Source of the DNA: Massiliimalia sp964370215 | GTDB taxonomy: Bacteria > Bacillota > Clostridia > Oscillospirales > Ruminococcaceae | DNA length: 64,000 nucleotides | Direction: 5' to 3' | NCBI GenBank assembly: GCA_964370215.1 | Contig: CAYJIM010000002.1 | Span: 41,270-105,269, forward strand | Shown: positions 44,137 through 51,680 of the stretch, one piece after another | Position numbering within the stretch: the stretch's first letter is position 1 | Layout of the letters: each line of letters starts with the position of its first letter | The notes under the pieces: model-generated | The model's database searches: none | Told to the model about the DNA's origin: nothing | The model's input: the letters and a program-made list of their open reading frames with translations, nothing else | Position numbers and translations under genes: made by a program

Positions 44137-45482
44137 CACGAGCTCCTGTCATAATGATAAAATTGTTTATTCCTTCTGTAAAAGTATACAGACACGAAAA
44201 ATGCCAAAAATTCTGCAATGGGAACCGCGAGCCAAACCCCATTTAAGCCTAAGAGTTGCGGTAAGATGAGCAGTGCGATGACGATGAAGACAAGACTGCG
44301 CAAAACCGAAATGATTGCCGATACCTTTCCGTTGGACAGTGAAGTGAACATCGCTGAGAAGAATAGGTTAAACCCCATAAACAAATAGGTAGGTAAAAAC
44401 AGCAGTAGCCCGGTCTTTGTCATATCAAAGGTCGCACTTTCTCGTGCGATAAAAATACTGACCGCTTCATCCGAGAACAACAAGGTCAAGACAATGACAA
44501 GAATCGAAGAAACCGAAATGATTTTCAAACTTTGTAGAATTACCTTGTGTAATCCCTGATGGTTTCCCTCACCATACTTAAAGGCGATGATGGGCGAGAC
44601 ACCCAATGTATAACCGCTGTAAATGGCATTTTGAAACATTTGTATATAGAGAATGACACTAATAGCAGCAACCCCTGTATCTCCAACCATGCTAAGTAAG
44701 ATGAAATTGAACATCAGTGTGGTAACAGACGTGGCAAGGGAGCCGACAAGCTCGGAAGAACCGTTGAACATACTTTGCCAGAGGGTCTTAAGATGGAGTT
44801 TTGGCTTGACAAAATGAAGGACACCTTTTCGGTTGAAGATAAAATAGAAAAAACCGATCACACCGGGTAGTGCATTGCCAATGCCTGTTGCCAGTCCGGC
44901 ACCGACAATACCTAAATTCAATAAATCCGGGGAGATAAAAATATAGTCCAAAACGATATTTGAGATGCCTCCGGCCAGACTTAAGATCAGACCCAGCGCC
45001 GGATATCCGGCTGTCACCATAAAGGACTGTACAAACACCATAAAGAAAACGGGGACTAAAAATCCGGCCAAGCTGAGCATGTAGTCTTTGGTAAGGGAAT
45101 AGAGCTTACCACTGACACCTAGTAGCTGCAACAATTGATCCGGAAAACATACGACCATTGCAGTGAGGATTGTGCCGAGAACAGCGCCGATGATATACAA
45201 AACCGTTAAAAATTCCTGTGCTTCTCTTGCTTTTCCTTGTCCCAACAACCTTGCGATGACAGCATTACCACCGGTCGCAAACATCAAACCAACGGCCAAA
45301 ACAACGCCTAACAAAGGCATAACCAAATTGACAGCAGCCAAGGCGCTTTCACCAACAAAAGCTGCAACAAAGACACCATCAATGATGGAGTAAGTTGAGG
45401 CAAACAGCATCATCAACATACTGGGGAATGTGTATTTCAAAAGTGCAAACAAATTGAAATCTTTTGCCAATGGACTAGTCAT
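44136..45482 (-). CDS. MATE-family efflux transporter
   Basis: 448 residues with twelve predicted membrane helices and MatE text in both halves (STYSIIDGVFVAAFVGE, ALAAVNLVMPLLGVVLAVG; later GYTLGVSPIIAFKYGEGN). The proteins export cationic drugs in exchange for sodium or protons. It starts 8 bases inside the end of the MarR gene and ends on the start of the GNAT gene, the middle gene of a tight three-gene operon. Confidence 0.93.
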   Translation of the reverse strand: MTSPLAKDFNLFALLKYTFPSMLMMLFASTYSIIDGVFVAAFVGESALAAVNLVMPLLGVVLAVGLMFATGGNAVIARLLGQGKAREAQEFLTVLYIIGAVLGTILTAMVVCFPDQLLQLLGVSGKLYSLTKDYMLSLAGFLVPVFFMVFVQSFMVTAGYPALGLILSLAGGISNIVLDYIFISPDLLNLGIVGAGLATGIGNALPGVIGFFYFIFNRKGVLHFVKPKLHLKTLWQSMFNGSSELVGSLATSVTTLMFNFILLSMVGDTGVAAISVILYIQMFQNAIYSGYTLGVSPIIAFKYGEGNHQGLHKVILQSLKIISVSSILVIVLTLLFSDEAVSIFIARESATFDMTKTGLLLFLPTYLFMGFNLFFSAMFTSLSNGKVSAIISVLRSLVFIVIALLILPQLLGLNGVWLAVPIAEFLAFFVSVYFYRRNKQFYHYDRSS

Positions 45483-45933
45483 GCTGCACTCCTTTTGTTT
45501 GTTGTTCGACAGACAGATGTGAAAAATCTTCCAGCAGTTGATATAACAGTGTCATATTTTGCTGGCCGTATTTTTGGGTTAAGGCTTGTTCTATTCTTAG
45601 TGTTTCTGCTTGTTCCAAAGCACAATAGTCAGCATGACTGGGGCTGATGGAAAGATAATAGACCCGTTTGTCCTTTTCGCTTCGGGTACGGACAATATAA
45701 CCTTTTTTACAGAGTTCGTTGATTTTTTGGGTGACAGAGGGTCTTGTAATGCCCAGCATATCTGCGATTTGTGAAGATGTATATTCATTTGGGTGCGCTT
45801 CAATGATGCTGAGGTATAATACATCGTGATAGGATAACGTACCGTGATCCTTTTGTGCATAAGCACGCTTTAATTCGACAATTGCCATATCATGATAAAT
45901 TTTTTGCAGTATCGCATTTAGTTTTCCGTTCAT
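45475..45933 (-). CDS. MarR-family transcriptional regulator
   Basis: 152 residues. The winged helix is clear: TSSQIADMLGITRPSVTQKI as recognition region and GYIVRTRSEKDKRVYYLSIS as wing. It is the first gene of the MarR-MATE-GNAT operon and probably represses it until a ligand binds. The ATG at 45933 follows GGGAGA; the longer open frame begins inside the promoter. Confidence 0.93.
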   Translation of the reverse strand: MNGKLNAILQKIYHDMAIVELKRAYAQKDHGTLSYHDVLYLSIIEAHPNEYTSSQIADMLGITRPSVTQKINELCKKGYIVRTRSEKDKRVYYLSISPSHADYCALEQAETLRIEQALTQKYGQQNMTLLYQLLEDFSHLSVEQQTKGVQHD

Positions 45934-45974
45934 AGTGATCTCCCATACATATAGATATTTAAAACTAATTAACA

Positions 45975-46013
45975 TAATATAACTATATTAACCTAACTAG
46001 ATTGATTTGTCAA
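45975..46013 (-). promoter_or_regulatory. Promoter and operator of the MarR-MATE-GNAT operon
   Basis: On the minus strand TTGACA (46008-46013), 17-base spacer, TAATAT (45985-45990). A perfect inverted repeat TAATATA-AC-TATATTA (45975-45990) covers the -10 box, a good candidate site for the MarR protein. Confidence 0.65.
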
Positions 46014-46093
46014 GAAATTTGAAGACCTTAGGACAATGTTTACACCAGCGTCACAATCTTGGTGTAAAAGGGAAAACAATTCGTTCGTATTCT

Positions 46094-46122
46094 TGACGAA
46101 AACAAGCAACTGTGGTAAAATA
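46094..46122 (+). promoter_or_regulatory. Promoter of the DUF4349 lipoprotein gene
   Basis: TTGACG (46094-46099), 17-base spacer, TAAAAT (46117-46122) with TGG extended -10. Confidence 0.6.
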
Positions 46123-46177
46123 ACGGTATCAATCGGTAAAATATATGACATGATATTGAAAAGGAACGGTGAATACC

Positions 46178-47104
46178 ATGAAACGATGGATCCTATTGGT
46201 TCTTGGCTTGCTTTTCGCAATGACCCTCATTGGCTGTAACGCAGAAACCTTCAACACGACGTCGGAAAGTACCGAAGCGGCAATTCCAGAGGAAACACCG
46301 ATGATGGATGGCGGTGGATTCTCTGATGATCTGGCGATGTATGAAGAAATGGGAATGGAGACCGAGATGACAGGGGACGCCCTTCCTGAAGAGATCGAAA
46401 ACACTCCCGCTACCGATGGGATCGACAGTGACCGTATGATCATCAAAAATGCCGATCTTTCGTTGGAAACCAACCACTATGACGACAGCCTTGCAAGCAT
46501 TCGTACACGGATTACAGAATTGGGGGGAGAAATTACCCATTCTGAGCAGTACGGTAGTGCCGAAGCGGTTGATCGTTACACAAGTTTGACCATCCGTGTA
46601 CCTGCGGCACAATACGAAACCTTACTGCAGGGGGTGAGTAGTTTTGGGGAAGTCACTTGGATGAGTGAAAGTACCGAAGATGTTACTACACAGTACATCG
46701 ACCTCGCGGCACGCATCGAGTCGCTTGAAGCGCAGGAACAGCGCCTGTTGGAGTTGGTGGAACAGGCGACCTCCGTCACTGAAATTATGGAAATTGAATA
46801 TCAACTGTCCAATGTGCGATATGAACGGGAAAGTTACACCCAACAGCAACTCTATCTAGAACGGCAGGTTAGTATGAGTACCATTTACCTATCGCTACAG
46901 GAACGGGAGCAGGTCATCATCACCCAGACAAACTTTTTGACCGATGTGGCGGGCAGTTTTATCAACGGGGCACAATTTTTGGGCGATGCAGCAGCGGCAT
47001 TGACCCTCGTGTTTGCGGCAATCCTACCGGCACTGCTTGTCCTTGTAGTTGTGGTAGTCCTGATCCTTCTTATCGTCCGTGCAGTGGTGAAGAAGAAAAA
47101 GTAA
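46178..47104 (+). CDS. DUF4349 lipoprotein
   Basis: 308 residues. A lipoprotein signal ends at LIGC (Cys near 20), then an acidic linker, the DUF4349 domain (IIKNADLSLETNHYDDSLASI through LAARIESLEAQEQRLLELV, partly coiled coil) and a C-terminal membrane segment with a KKKK tail. Anchored on both ends, it probably sits at the cell surface; function unknown. The ATG is 12 bases after AAAGGA; an in-frame GTG three codons before is too close to it. Confidence 0.85.
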   Translation: MKRWILLVLGLLFAMTLIGCNAETFNTTSESTEAAIPEETPMMDGGGFSDDLAMYEEMGMETEMTGDALPEEIENTPATDGIDSDRMIIKNADLSLETNHYDDSLASIRTRITELGGEITHSEQYGSAEAVDRYTSLTIRVPAAQYETLLQGVSSFGEVTWMSESTEDVTTQYIDLAARIESLEAQEQRLLELVEQATSVTEIMEIEYQLSNVRYERESYTQQQLYLERQVSMSTIYLSLQEREQVIITQTNFLTDVAGSFINGAQFLGDAAAALTLVFAAILPALLVLVVVVVLILLIVRAVVKKKK

Positions 47105-47114
47105 CAGTGACAGT

Positions 47115-47150
47115 AGTCGATCCCTTTTTATAGAGGGGTCGACTTTTTTG
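47115..47150 (+). terminator. Terminator after the DUF4349 gene
   Basis: Stem AGTCGATCCCT / AGGGGTCGACT (one G-T pair) followed by TTTTTTG. Confidence 0.8.
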
Positions 47151-47160
47151 TGAAAAATAC

Positions 47161-47189
47161 TTGACAAACGGAAGAGGATGAGGTATAGT
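47161..47189 (+). promoter_or_regulatory. Strong promoter of the flavodoxin gene
   Basis: TTGACA (47161-47166), 17-base spacer and TATAGT (47184-47189), giving a leader of roughly 110 bases. Confidence 0.75.
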
Positions 47190-47197
47190 AAAATAAA

Positions 47198-47268
47198 TTA
47201 GTTTAAACTAACTCGTGCGATTGCTGTGAAGCAATCTTTATTTTAGAGCAATGGTTAGTGAAAACTAA
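47198..47268. promoter_or_regulatory. Two TTAGT-N4-ACTAA boxes in the flavodoxin leader
   Basis: TTAGTTTAAACTAA (47198-47211, perfect palindrome) and TTAGTGAAAACTAA (47255-47268) are 57 bases apart, the first just after the -10 box. The TTAG...CTAA frame resembles DtxR/IdeR-type metal-regulator boxes. A hairpin GATTGC-TGTGAA-GCAATC lies between them. Confidence 0.6.
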
Positions 47269-47304
47269 TCAACTAGAATAGGCAAGAGAAAAGGAGATTG
47301 AATG

Positions 47305-47715
47305 ATGAGTAAAGTAGCAGTAGTATTTTGGAGCGGTACCGGTAACACACAAATGATGGCAGATTGCATTGCAGAGGGTGCAGAATCAAAAGGTGCGGAA
47401 GTGGACGTCATGACTTGCGAAAAATTCACCAAAGAGATGGTTGCGAATTATGATGCAATTGCATTCGGTTGTCCGTCTATGGGTGCTGAAGTGTTAGAAG
47501 AAACAGAATTCCAACCGATGTGGGATGCACTCAAAGATCAACTCTCTGACAAAGCGGTTGTGCTGTTTGGCTCTTACGGTTGGGGTGATGGCGAGTGGAT
47601 GAGAAACTGGGAAGAAGAAACCGCTGCAAAAACGGTGGAAAGCTACATGTGCAATGAAGAGCCGGATGCAGGTGCAAAAGCTGCGTGCAAGGCTTTGGGT
47701 GAAAAATTGGCATAA
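47305..47715 (+). CDS. Flavodoxin (short chain)
   Basis: 136 residues. The FMN phosphate loop is WSGTGNTQMMA (8-18), and FGSYGWGDGEWM holds the isoalloxazine-stacking region. Flavodoxins carry single electrons and commonly replace ferredoxin when iron is short, in line with the possible metal boxes upstream. AAGGAG is 8 bases before the ATG at 47305; an ATG at 47302 is equally possible. Confidence 0.93.
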   Translation: MSKVAVVFWSGTGNTQMMADCIAEGAESKGAEVDVMTCEKFTKEMVANYDAIAFGCPSMGAEVLEETEFQPMWDALKDQLSDKAVVLFGSYGWGDGEWMRNWEEETAAKTVESYMCNEEPDAGAKAACKALGEKLA

Positions 47716-47721
47716 AAATTT

Positions 47722-47757
47722 AAAAGCCTCAAGGAAATCGTTTCTTGAGGCTTTTTT
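47722..47757 (+). terminator. Terminator after flavodoxin
   Basis: Stem AAAAGCCTCAAG / CTTGAGGCTTTT with a small internal mismatch, then TTTTTT; it lies directly before the AraC-type gene. Confidence 0.8.
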
Positions 47758-47771
47758 AGATGGGTGAGAAG

Positions 47772-48107
47772 ATGTACAGTGAAACAAGAATGATTTTAAA
47801 TATGTCCAGACGTTTACTGTTGGAAACGTCGCTGACAGAAAAACAAATTGCAGGCAGACTTTACCTTTCTGAAACCTCTTTACGCAATCTATACCATAAA
47901 AATTTTGGGTTGCCCCCACAACAATATATCCGTTTGGTAAAAATGAAGAAAGCCAAGACATTGTTGCGTATTGGGGATGAGCGTATTGCTGAAATTGCCT
48001 TATCGATTGGATATACCAGTAGTAGCAAATTTACCAAGGCGTTCAAGTTGCTTTATGGGCAAACGCCGTCGGATTATCGGAAAAAATGTCGTTTTGGGCT
48101 ATCGTAA
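47772..48107 (+). CDS. Stand-alone AraC-type DNA-binding domain protein
   Basis: 111 residues with only the double helix-turn-helix of AraC/XylS (IAGRLYLSETSLRNLYHKN and IAEIALSIGYTSSSKFTKAF, ending GQTPSDYRKK). No ligand-binding domain, unlike the usual 250-300 residue members. The start is uncertain: an ATG at 47760 lies against the flavodoxin terminator; the one at 47772 has GGTGAG nearby. Target unknown. Confidence 0.8.
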   Translation: MYSETRMILNMSRRLLLETSLTEKQIAGRLYLSETSLRNLYHKNFGLPPQQYIRLVKMKKAKTLLRIGDERIAEIALSIGYTSSSKFTKAFKLLYGQTPSDYRKKCRFGLS

Positions 48108-48119
48108 ACGTTCGTAATA

Positions 48120-48128
48120 TGCTATAAT
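48120..48128 (+). promoter_or_regulatory. Extended -10 promoter of the metal-pump operon
   Basis: TGCTATAAT (48120-48128), a perfect extended -10, 32 bases before the DUF6110 start; no good -35 box is seen, which is normal for this class. Confidence 0.5.
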
Positions 48129-48159
48129 GAATGTAAAGATTAAGAAGGAGGACTTATTG

Positions 48160-48438
48160 ATGTTGAAATGGGTTACCAAAGAAAGAAAATGGATTTTTAT
48201 CGCAGGAGCGGCAACAGGGCTTGCTGTGTTGGGACTGCTGAGCACCAAAAAAGCGCGTGAAGTTGCGGTAAAAGGGGTTGCCGGTGGCATGATGCTCAAA
48301 GACCGTGTGATGGAAAATGTGGCGAATATCAAAGAAGAAGCGGAGGATATTCGTACCGAAGCCAAAGTGATTGCACAACAAGAATGTGATTACGGTACCG
48401 CGTGTGCTTGTGTGAGCGAAGAAAACGACGACGAATAG
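48160..48438 (+). CDS. DUF6110 family small membrane protein
   Basis: 92 residues: basic start, one membrane segment with a GxxxG-like pattern (FIAGAATGLAVLGLL), a helical middle (MLKDRVMENVANIKEEAEDI) and a C-terminal tail with CDYGTACAC that could bind metal. Members sit before heavy-metal P-type ATPases, as here (25 bases upstream), so it may be a metal donor or subunit. GGAGG is 7 bases before the ATG. Confidence 0.8.
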   Translation: MLKWVTKERKWIFIAGAATGLAVLGLLSTKKAREVAVKGVAGGMMLKDRVMENVANIKEEAEDIRTEAKVIAQQECDYGTACACVSEENDDE

Positions 48439-48463
48439 GCATTGACAAAGAAGGAGAAAAAAG

Positions 48464-50596
48464 ATGAATTATCACATCGTATGTGATCAACCATCGAGGC
48501 TCCGTGTTCGTTTTGGAAAATACATTTTAACAAAGGAGCAGTGTTACGGTTTATCCGACCTGCTCCTTTCCTTGGATGGTGTTACAACTGTCACAGCCAA
48601 TGCGACAAACGGTTCGGTGTTGATCCAATATCACAAAAAACAAGTGCGTGAAACGGTACTACAAACACTTTCCGCCATGTCTATTGCAAAATTAAAAGAC
48701 GGTGAACCCACGCCGGAACAATGTGCTGAAGAGTTGGAAAAGCAGATGAAACTGAAAATTGTCAAGTATTGTGTGGCATATCTTGCAAGACAATACTTAC
48801 TGCCGTTACCGATTCAGCAAGCATACACGGTGATTCGTTCGGTGCCCTATATTCTGCATGGGGTGCAAGCGCTGTGTAATCGACAATTGAATGTCGAAGT
48901 GTTAGACGGCACCGCAATCGGTGCATCGCTTCTTTCTAAGAACTTCAAAACTGCCTCTTCGACGATGTTCTTACTAGGGCTATCCGACCTGTTGCTGGAA
49001 TATTCGAATATGCGTGCAAAAAATGCGCTAGCACAAAGCCTGACCCTCCATGTGGATCAGATTTGGCTTGTCAAAGATGGGGTAGAGGTTGAAGTTGCCC
49101 AAGAAGATCTGGCCGTCGGGGATGTGATGCGCATCCGAAAAGGCAGTATGATTCCTGTAGATGGAACGGTTGTCCGGGGAGATGCACTCATCAATGAAGC
49201 GACGATGACAGGAGAACCACTGGCAGTGCACAAGGCAACATCCGCGACGGTGTTTGCCGGAACAGTGGTAGAGGATGGGGAAATTGATGTAATGGTGCGT
49301 AGTTTGCAAAGTGACTCTCGCATCTCTAAAATTCTCCACCTGATCAACAATGGAGAAAAGGAAAAAGCACAATTACAAGGTCGTGCGGAACGATTGGCAG
49401 ATGACATTGTGCCGGTGAGTTTTGGCTTATTTTTGACAACGCTTGTACTGACCGGCAGTTTGGCCCGTGCATTGTCGGTATTGATGGTGGACTTTTCCTG
49501 TGCCATTAAATTGACGACCCCACTCACCCTCATTTCAGCACTCAAAGAATCGGTCAATCATGAGGTGTTGGTCAAGGGCGGCAAGTATCTTGAGGTGCTT
49601 GCAAAGGTCGATACCGTCGTGTTTGACAAAACGGGGACATTGACCAACGCGGTGCCGAAAGTGTCAAACATCATCGCCATTCATCCCGATTACACCGAAG
49701 AGGATGTTTTGCGTATCGCCGCTTGTTTGGAAGAGCATTTTCCGCACAGTGTGGCACTTTCCATTGTCAAGGAAGCAAAGGCGTGTGGCATTCACCATCC
49801 CGAATCACATGGTAAAGTAGAGTACATTGTGGCTCATGGCATTGCCAGTATCTTTGACGGCAAGCATTCCGTTATCGGGAGCAAACACTTTATTTTTGAA
49901 GATGAAAAAGTACCCTATCCAGTAGAAAAAGAGGATTGGTTACAGGCACAAATCGGCAACGACAGTGCCGTTTATTTGGCAGTGGATAATCAATTAATCG
50001 GGGTGATCTGTGTCAATGACCCGCCACGTATCGATGCCAAAGAAACGATTGACCTGTTACGACAGGAAGGTATCAAAGACATCTTTATGATCACCGGTGA
50101 CGGGGAAGGAAATGCCAAACACACCAGTGCATTGTTGGGATTGGATCGGTATTATGCCGCAGTGCTCCCGGATGGCAAAGCAGGGATCATCGAAACCCTC
50201 AAAGCAGAAGGGCGAACGGTATTGATGGTCGGGGATGGGATCAACGACACACCGGCGCTCAGTGCGGCGGATGTATCGCTCACTCTCAACGGGTCTTCTG
50301 ACATTGCAAGAGAAGTAGCTGACATTTCAGTTCTCTCTCACGAGCTCAAAAAAATCGTTGAAGTGAGACGCTTGGCGAGCAATTTAATGAAAAAAATCTA
50401 TCGTCAATATGGGTTTATCGTTTCCTTTAATACAGCATTGATCCTATTGGGGTTGTTTGGTGTCATCACAGCAGGAACATCTGCGTGGTTGCACAATGCG
50501 TCGACGCTTGCGTTGACGGCAACTTCGGCAAGGCCCGTGATGAAAAAAGATGAACGATTAACATGTTTGGAGGGGACTGAAAATGAAACAACATAA
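48464..50596 (+). CDS. Heavy-metal P1B-type ATPase with atypical membrane metal site
   Basis: 710 residues. An N-terminal HMA-like fold (RLRVRFGKYIL, GVTTVTANATNGSVLIQY) lacks the CxxC of copper-type domains. Catalytic parts are intact: TGEP in the actuator domain, D388 in DKTGTLT, HP (HFPHS), and GDGINDTPALS. The membrane motif that is CPC in most P1B pumps reads DFSCAIKLTTP (C346 only). This points to a metal other than Cu(I) or Zn(II) handled the usual way; Mn, Fe or Ni are possibilities, not shown. It shares an operon with DUF6110 and a 26-residue peptide. AAGGAG lies before the ATG. Confidence 0.88.
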   Translation: MNYHIVCDQPSRLRVRFGKYILTKEQCYGLSDLLLSLDGVTTVTANATNGSVLIQYHKKQVRETVLQTLSAMSIAKLKDGEPTPEQCAEELEKQMKLKIVKYCVAYLARQYLLPLPIQQAYTVIRSVPYILHGVQALCNRQLNVEVLDGTAIGASLLSKNFKTASSTMFLLGLSDLLLEYSNMRAKNALAQSLTLHVDQIWLVKDGVEVEVAQEDLAVGDVMRIRKGSMIPVDGTVVRGDALINEATMTGEPLAVHKATSATVFAGTVVEDGEIDVMVRSLQSDSRISKILHLINNGEKEKAQLQGRAERLADDIVPVSFGLFLTTLVLTGSLARALSVLMVDFSCAIKLTTPLTLISALKESVNHEVLVKGGKYLEVLAKVDTVVFDKTGTLTNAVPKVSNIIAIHPDYTEEDVLRIAACLEEHFPHSVALSIVKEAKACGIHHPESHGKVEYIVAHGIASIFDGKHSVIGSKHFIFEDEKVPYPVEKEDWLQAQIGNDSAVYLAVDNQLIGVICVNDPPRIDAKETIDLLRQEGIKDIFMITGDGEGNAKHTSALLGLDRYYAAVLPDGKAGIIETLKAEGRTVLMVGDGINDTPALSAADVSLTLNGSSDIAREVADISVLSHELKKIVEVRRLASNLMKKIYRQYGFIVSFNTALILLGLFGVITAGTSAWLHNASTLALTATSARPVMKKDERLTCLEGTENETT

Positions 50597-50663
50597 ATTT
50601 TGGGGATTACTTGCCCTATTTGCTATGGTCATGTGTATTTGGACGGGTTACAACCACAAATAA
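50583..50663 (+). CDS. 26-residue membrane peptide after the P1B ATPase
   Basis: A short frame (MKQHKFWGLLALFAMVMCI, then WTGYNHK) overlapping the ATPase stop by 14 bases, with GGAGGGG 7 bases before its ATG and a strong terminator right after its stop. The overlap, ribosome binding site and position argue for a real gene. It is one short membrane helix with a Lys/His start, Met/Cys in the helix and a His-Lys end. It may be a pump accessory peptide; related tiny proteins follow such pumps elsewhere, as I recall. Confidence 0.6.
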   Translation: MKQHKFWGLLALFAMVMCIWTGYNHK

Positions 50664-50667
50664 AAAA

Positions 50668-50714
50668 CAAACAACCGCATGGACTTCAGTTTGAAGTCCA
50701 TGCGGTTGTTTGTT
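50668..50714. terminator. Long hairpin terminator between convergent genes
   Basis: A stem of about 21 bp (ACAAACAACCGCATGGACTT with its complement) and a loop of a few bases; A-run on the left and TTTGTTGG on the right. Confidence 0.85.
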
Positions 50715-50717
50715 GGA

Positions 50718-51596
50718 TCATTGTACTGCGGCCATAACCGCTAATCGCTCATATTGGCCCACAACATAGGCTGCCGTTTCTTTCATGAGGTCAAAGCCAA
50801 AGGTCTCGGTGTTATCCTCACTGGCATTGGAAACGGAATTGACATCGATGATGTAAAAGCCGGTATCATTTTCAATGACATCCATACTGCCACTTTCGAT
50901 AGACAACAAATCCATTGCCCGAATGGCGGTGTCTTTGATGATGTCGGCACAATCGTCGTAACGGGTGTAAATCGATCCTAGGTGATAGGCGGAAAGCCCC
51001 CCTTCGGTTACACTGCGCTTGAGGATCAAACGACAAGCCCCGCCGATGACCTCAATGCGTGTCAGGTACCCGTATTGGGGCAGGATATATTCCTCTGCAA
51101 TGTAGCGGATGTCGGGTGCTGTCTGCATGGCAGCCTGCAACTGATCACGACTGTGGAGGATATAGGTGCTGTTGGTGCGTCCACCACAGTCCGGTTTGAC
51201 AATACAGGGGTACTGCAAACGGTTGGTTTGTTGCAATTCCTGTCGGTCAAACACACCATAAACGACCGGTACTGCAATGCCGTGGTGTGCCAAAGCTGCG
51301 GTGGAACGCGCTTTGCTGATTTCATAAAAATGTGCCTGATAGGGATTGATCATCGGGATTCCTTGCTGTTCCAACAATCCGATGATGGTCGGCATCTGCG
51401 CCAACGCATAGTGATTGTGTCGAAATATCGCACTGGCAAAGACGCGGTTGACAATCAAATCAAAGGACAGTAGGGTTGCTGTAGAGATGGGTTTTGCTGC
51501 GTCCAGTAGTGTCGCCTCGACACCAAGAGCTTGGACTTCGTCCAATAGTTGATAGCTGGACCATTCGTCCGATTCATACAAAATACCAATAGCCAT
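50718..51596 (-). CDS. ATP-grasp enzyme of the RimK type
   Basis: 292 residues. The ATP-grasp core shows VKPDCGGRTNS, YIAEEYI and, near the end, FYIIDVNSVSNASED with the metal-binding Asp/Asn. Such enzymes join a carboxylate to an amine or thiol. GGAG is 8 bases before the ATG at 51596. The neighbour upstream on the same strand is a surface protein, 84 bases away; a link is not proven. Substrate unknown. Confidence 0.82.
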   Translation of the reverse strand: MAIGILYESDEWSSYQLLDEVQALGVEATLLDAAKPISTATLLSFDLIVNRVFASAIFRHNHYALAQMPTIIGLLEQQGIPMINPYQAHFYEISKARSTAALAHHGIAVPVVYGVFDRQELQQTNRLQYPCIVKPDCGGRTNSTYILHSRDQLQAAMQTAPDIRYIAEEYILPQYGYLTRIEVIGGACRLILKRSVTEGGLSAYHLGSIYTRYDDCADIIKDTAIRAMDLLSIESGSMDVIENDTGFYIIDVNSVSNASEDNTETFGFDLMKETAAYVVGQYERLAVMAAVQ

Positions 51597-51680
51597 TGTC
51601 AAAACTCCATTCCGCCGTATGTAGTCGGCATCGATGTGAAGGAATGTACATCCAAAGGATGTGGGGTCGTTGCAGGGCGC

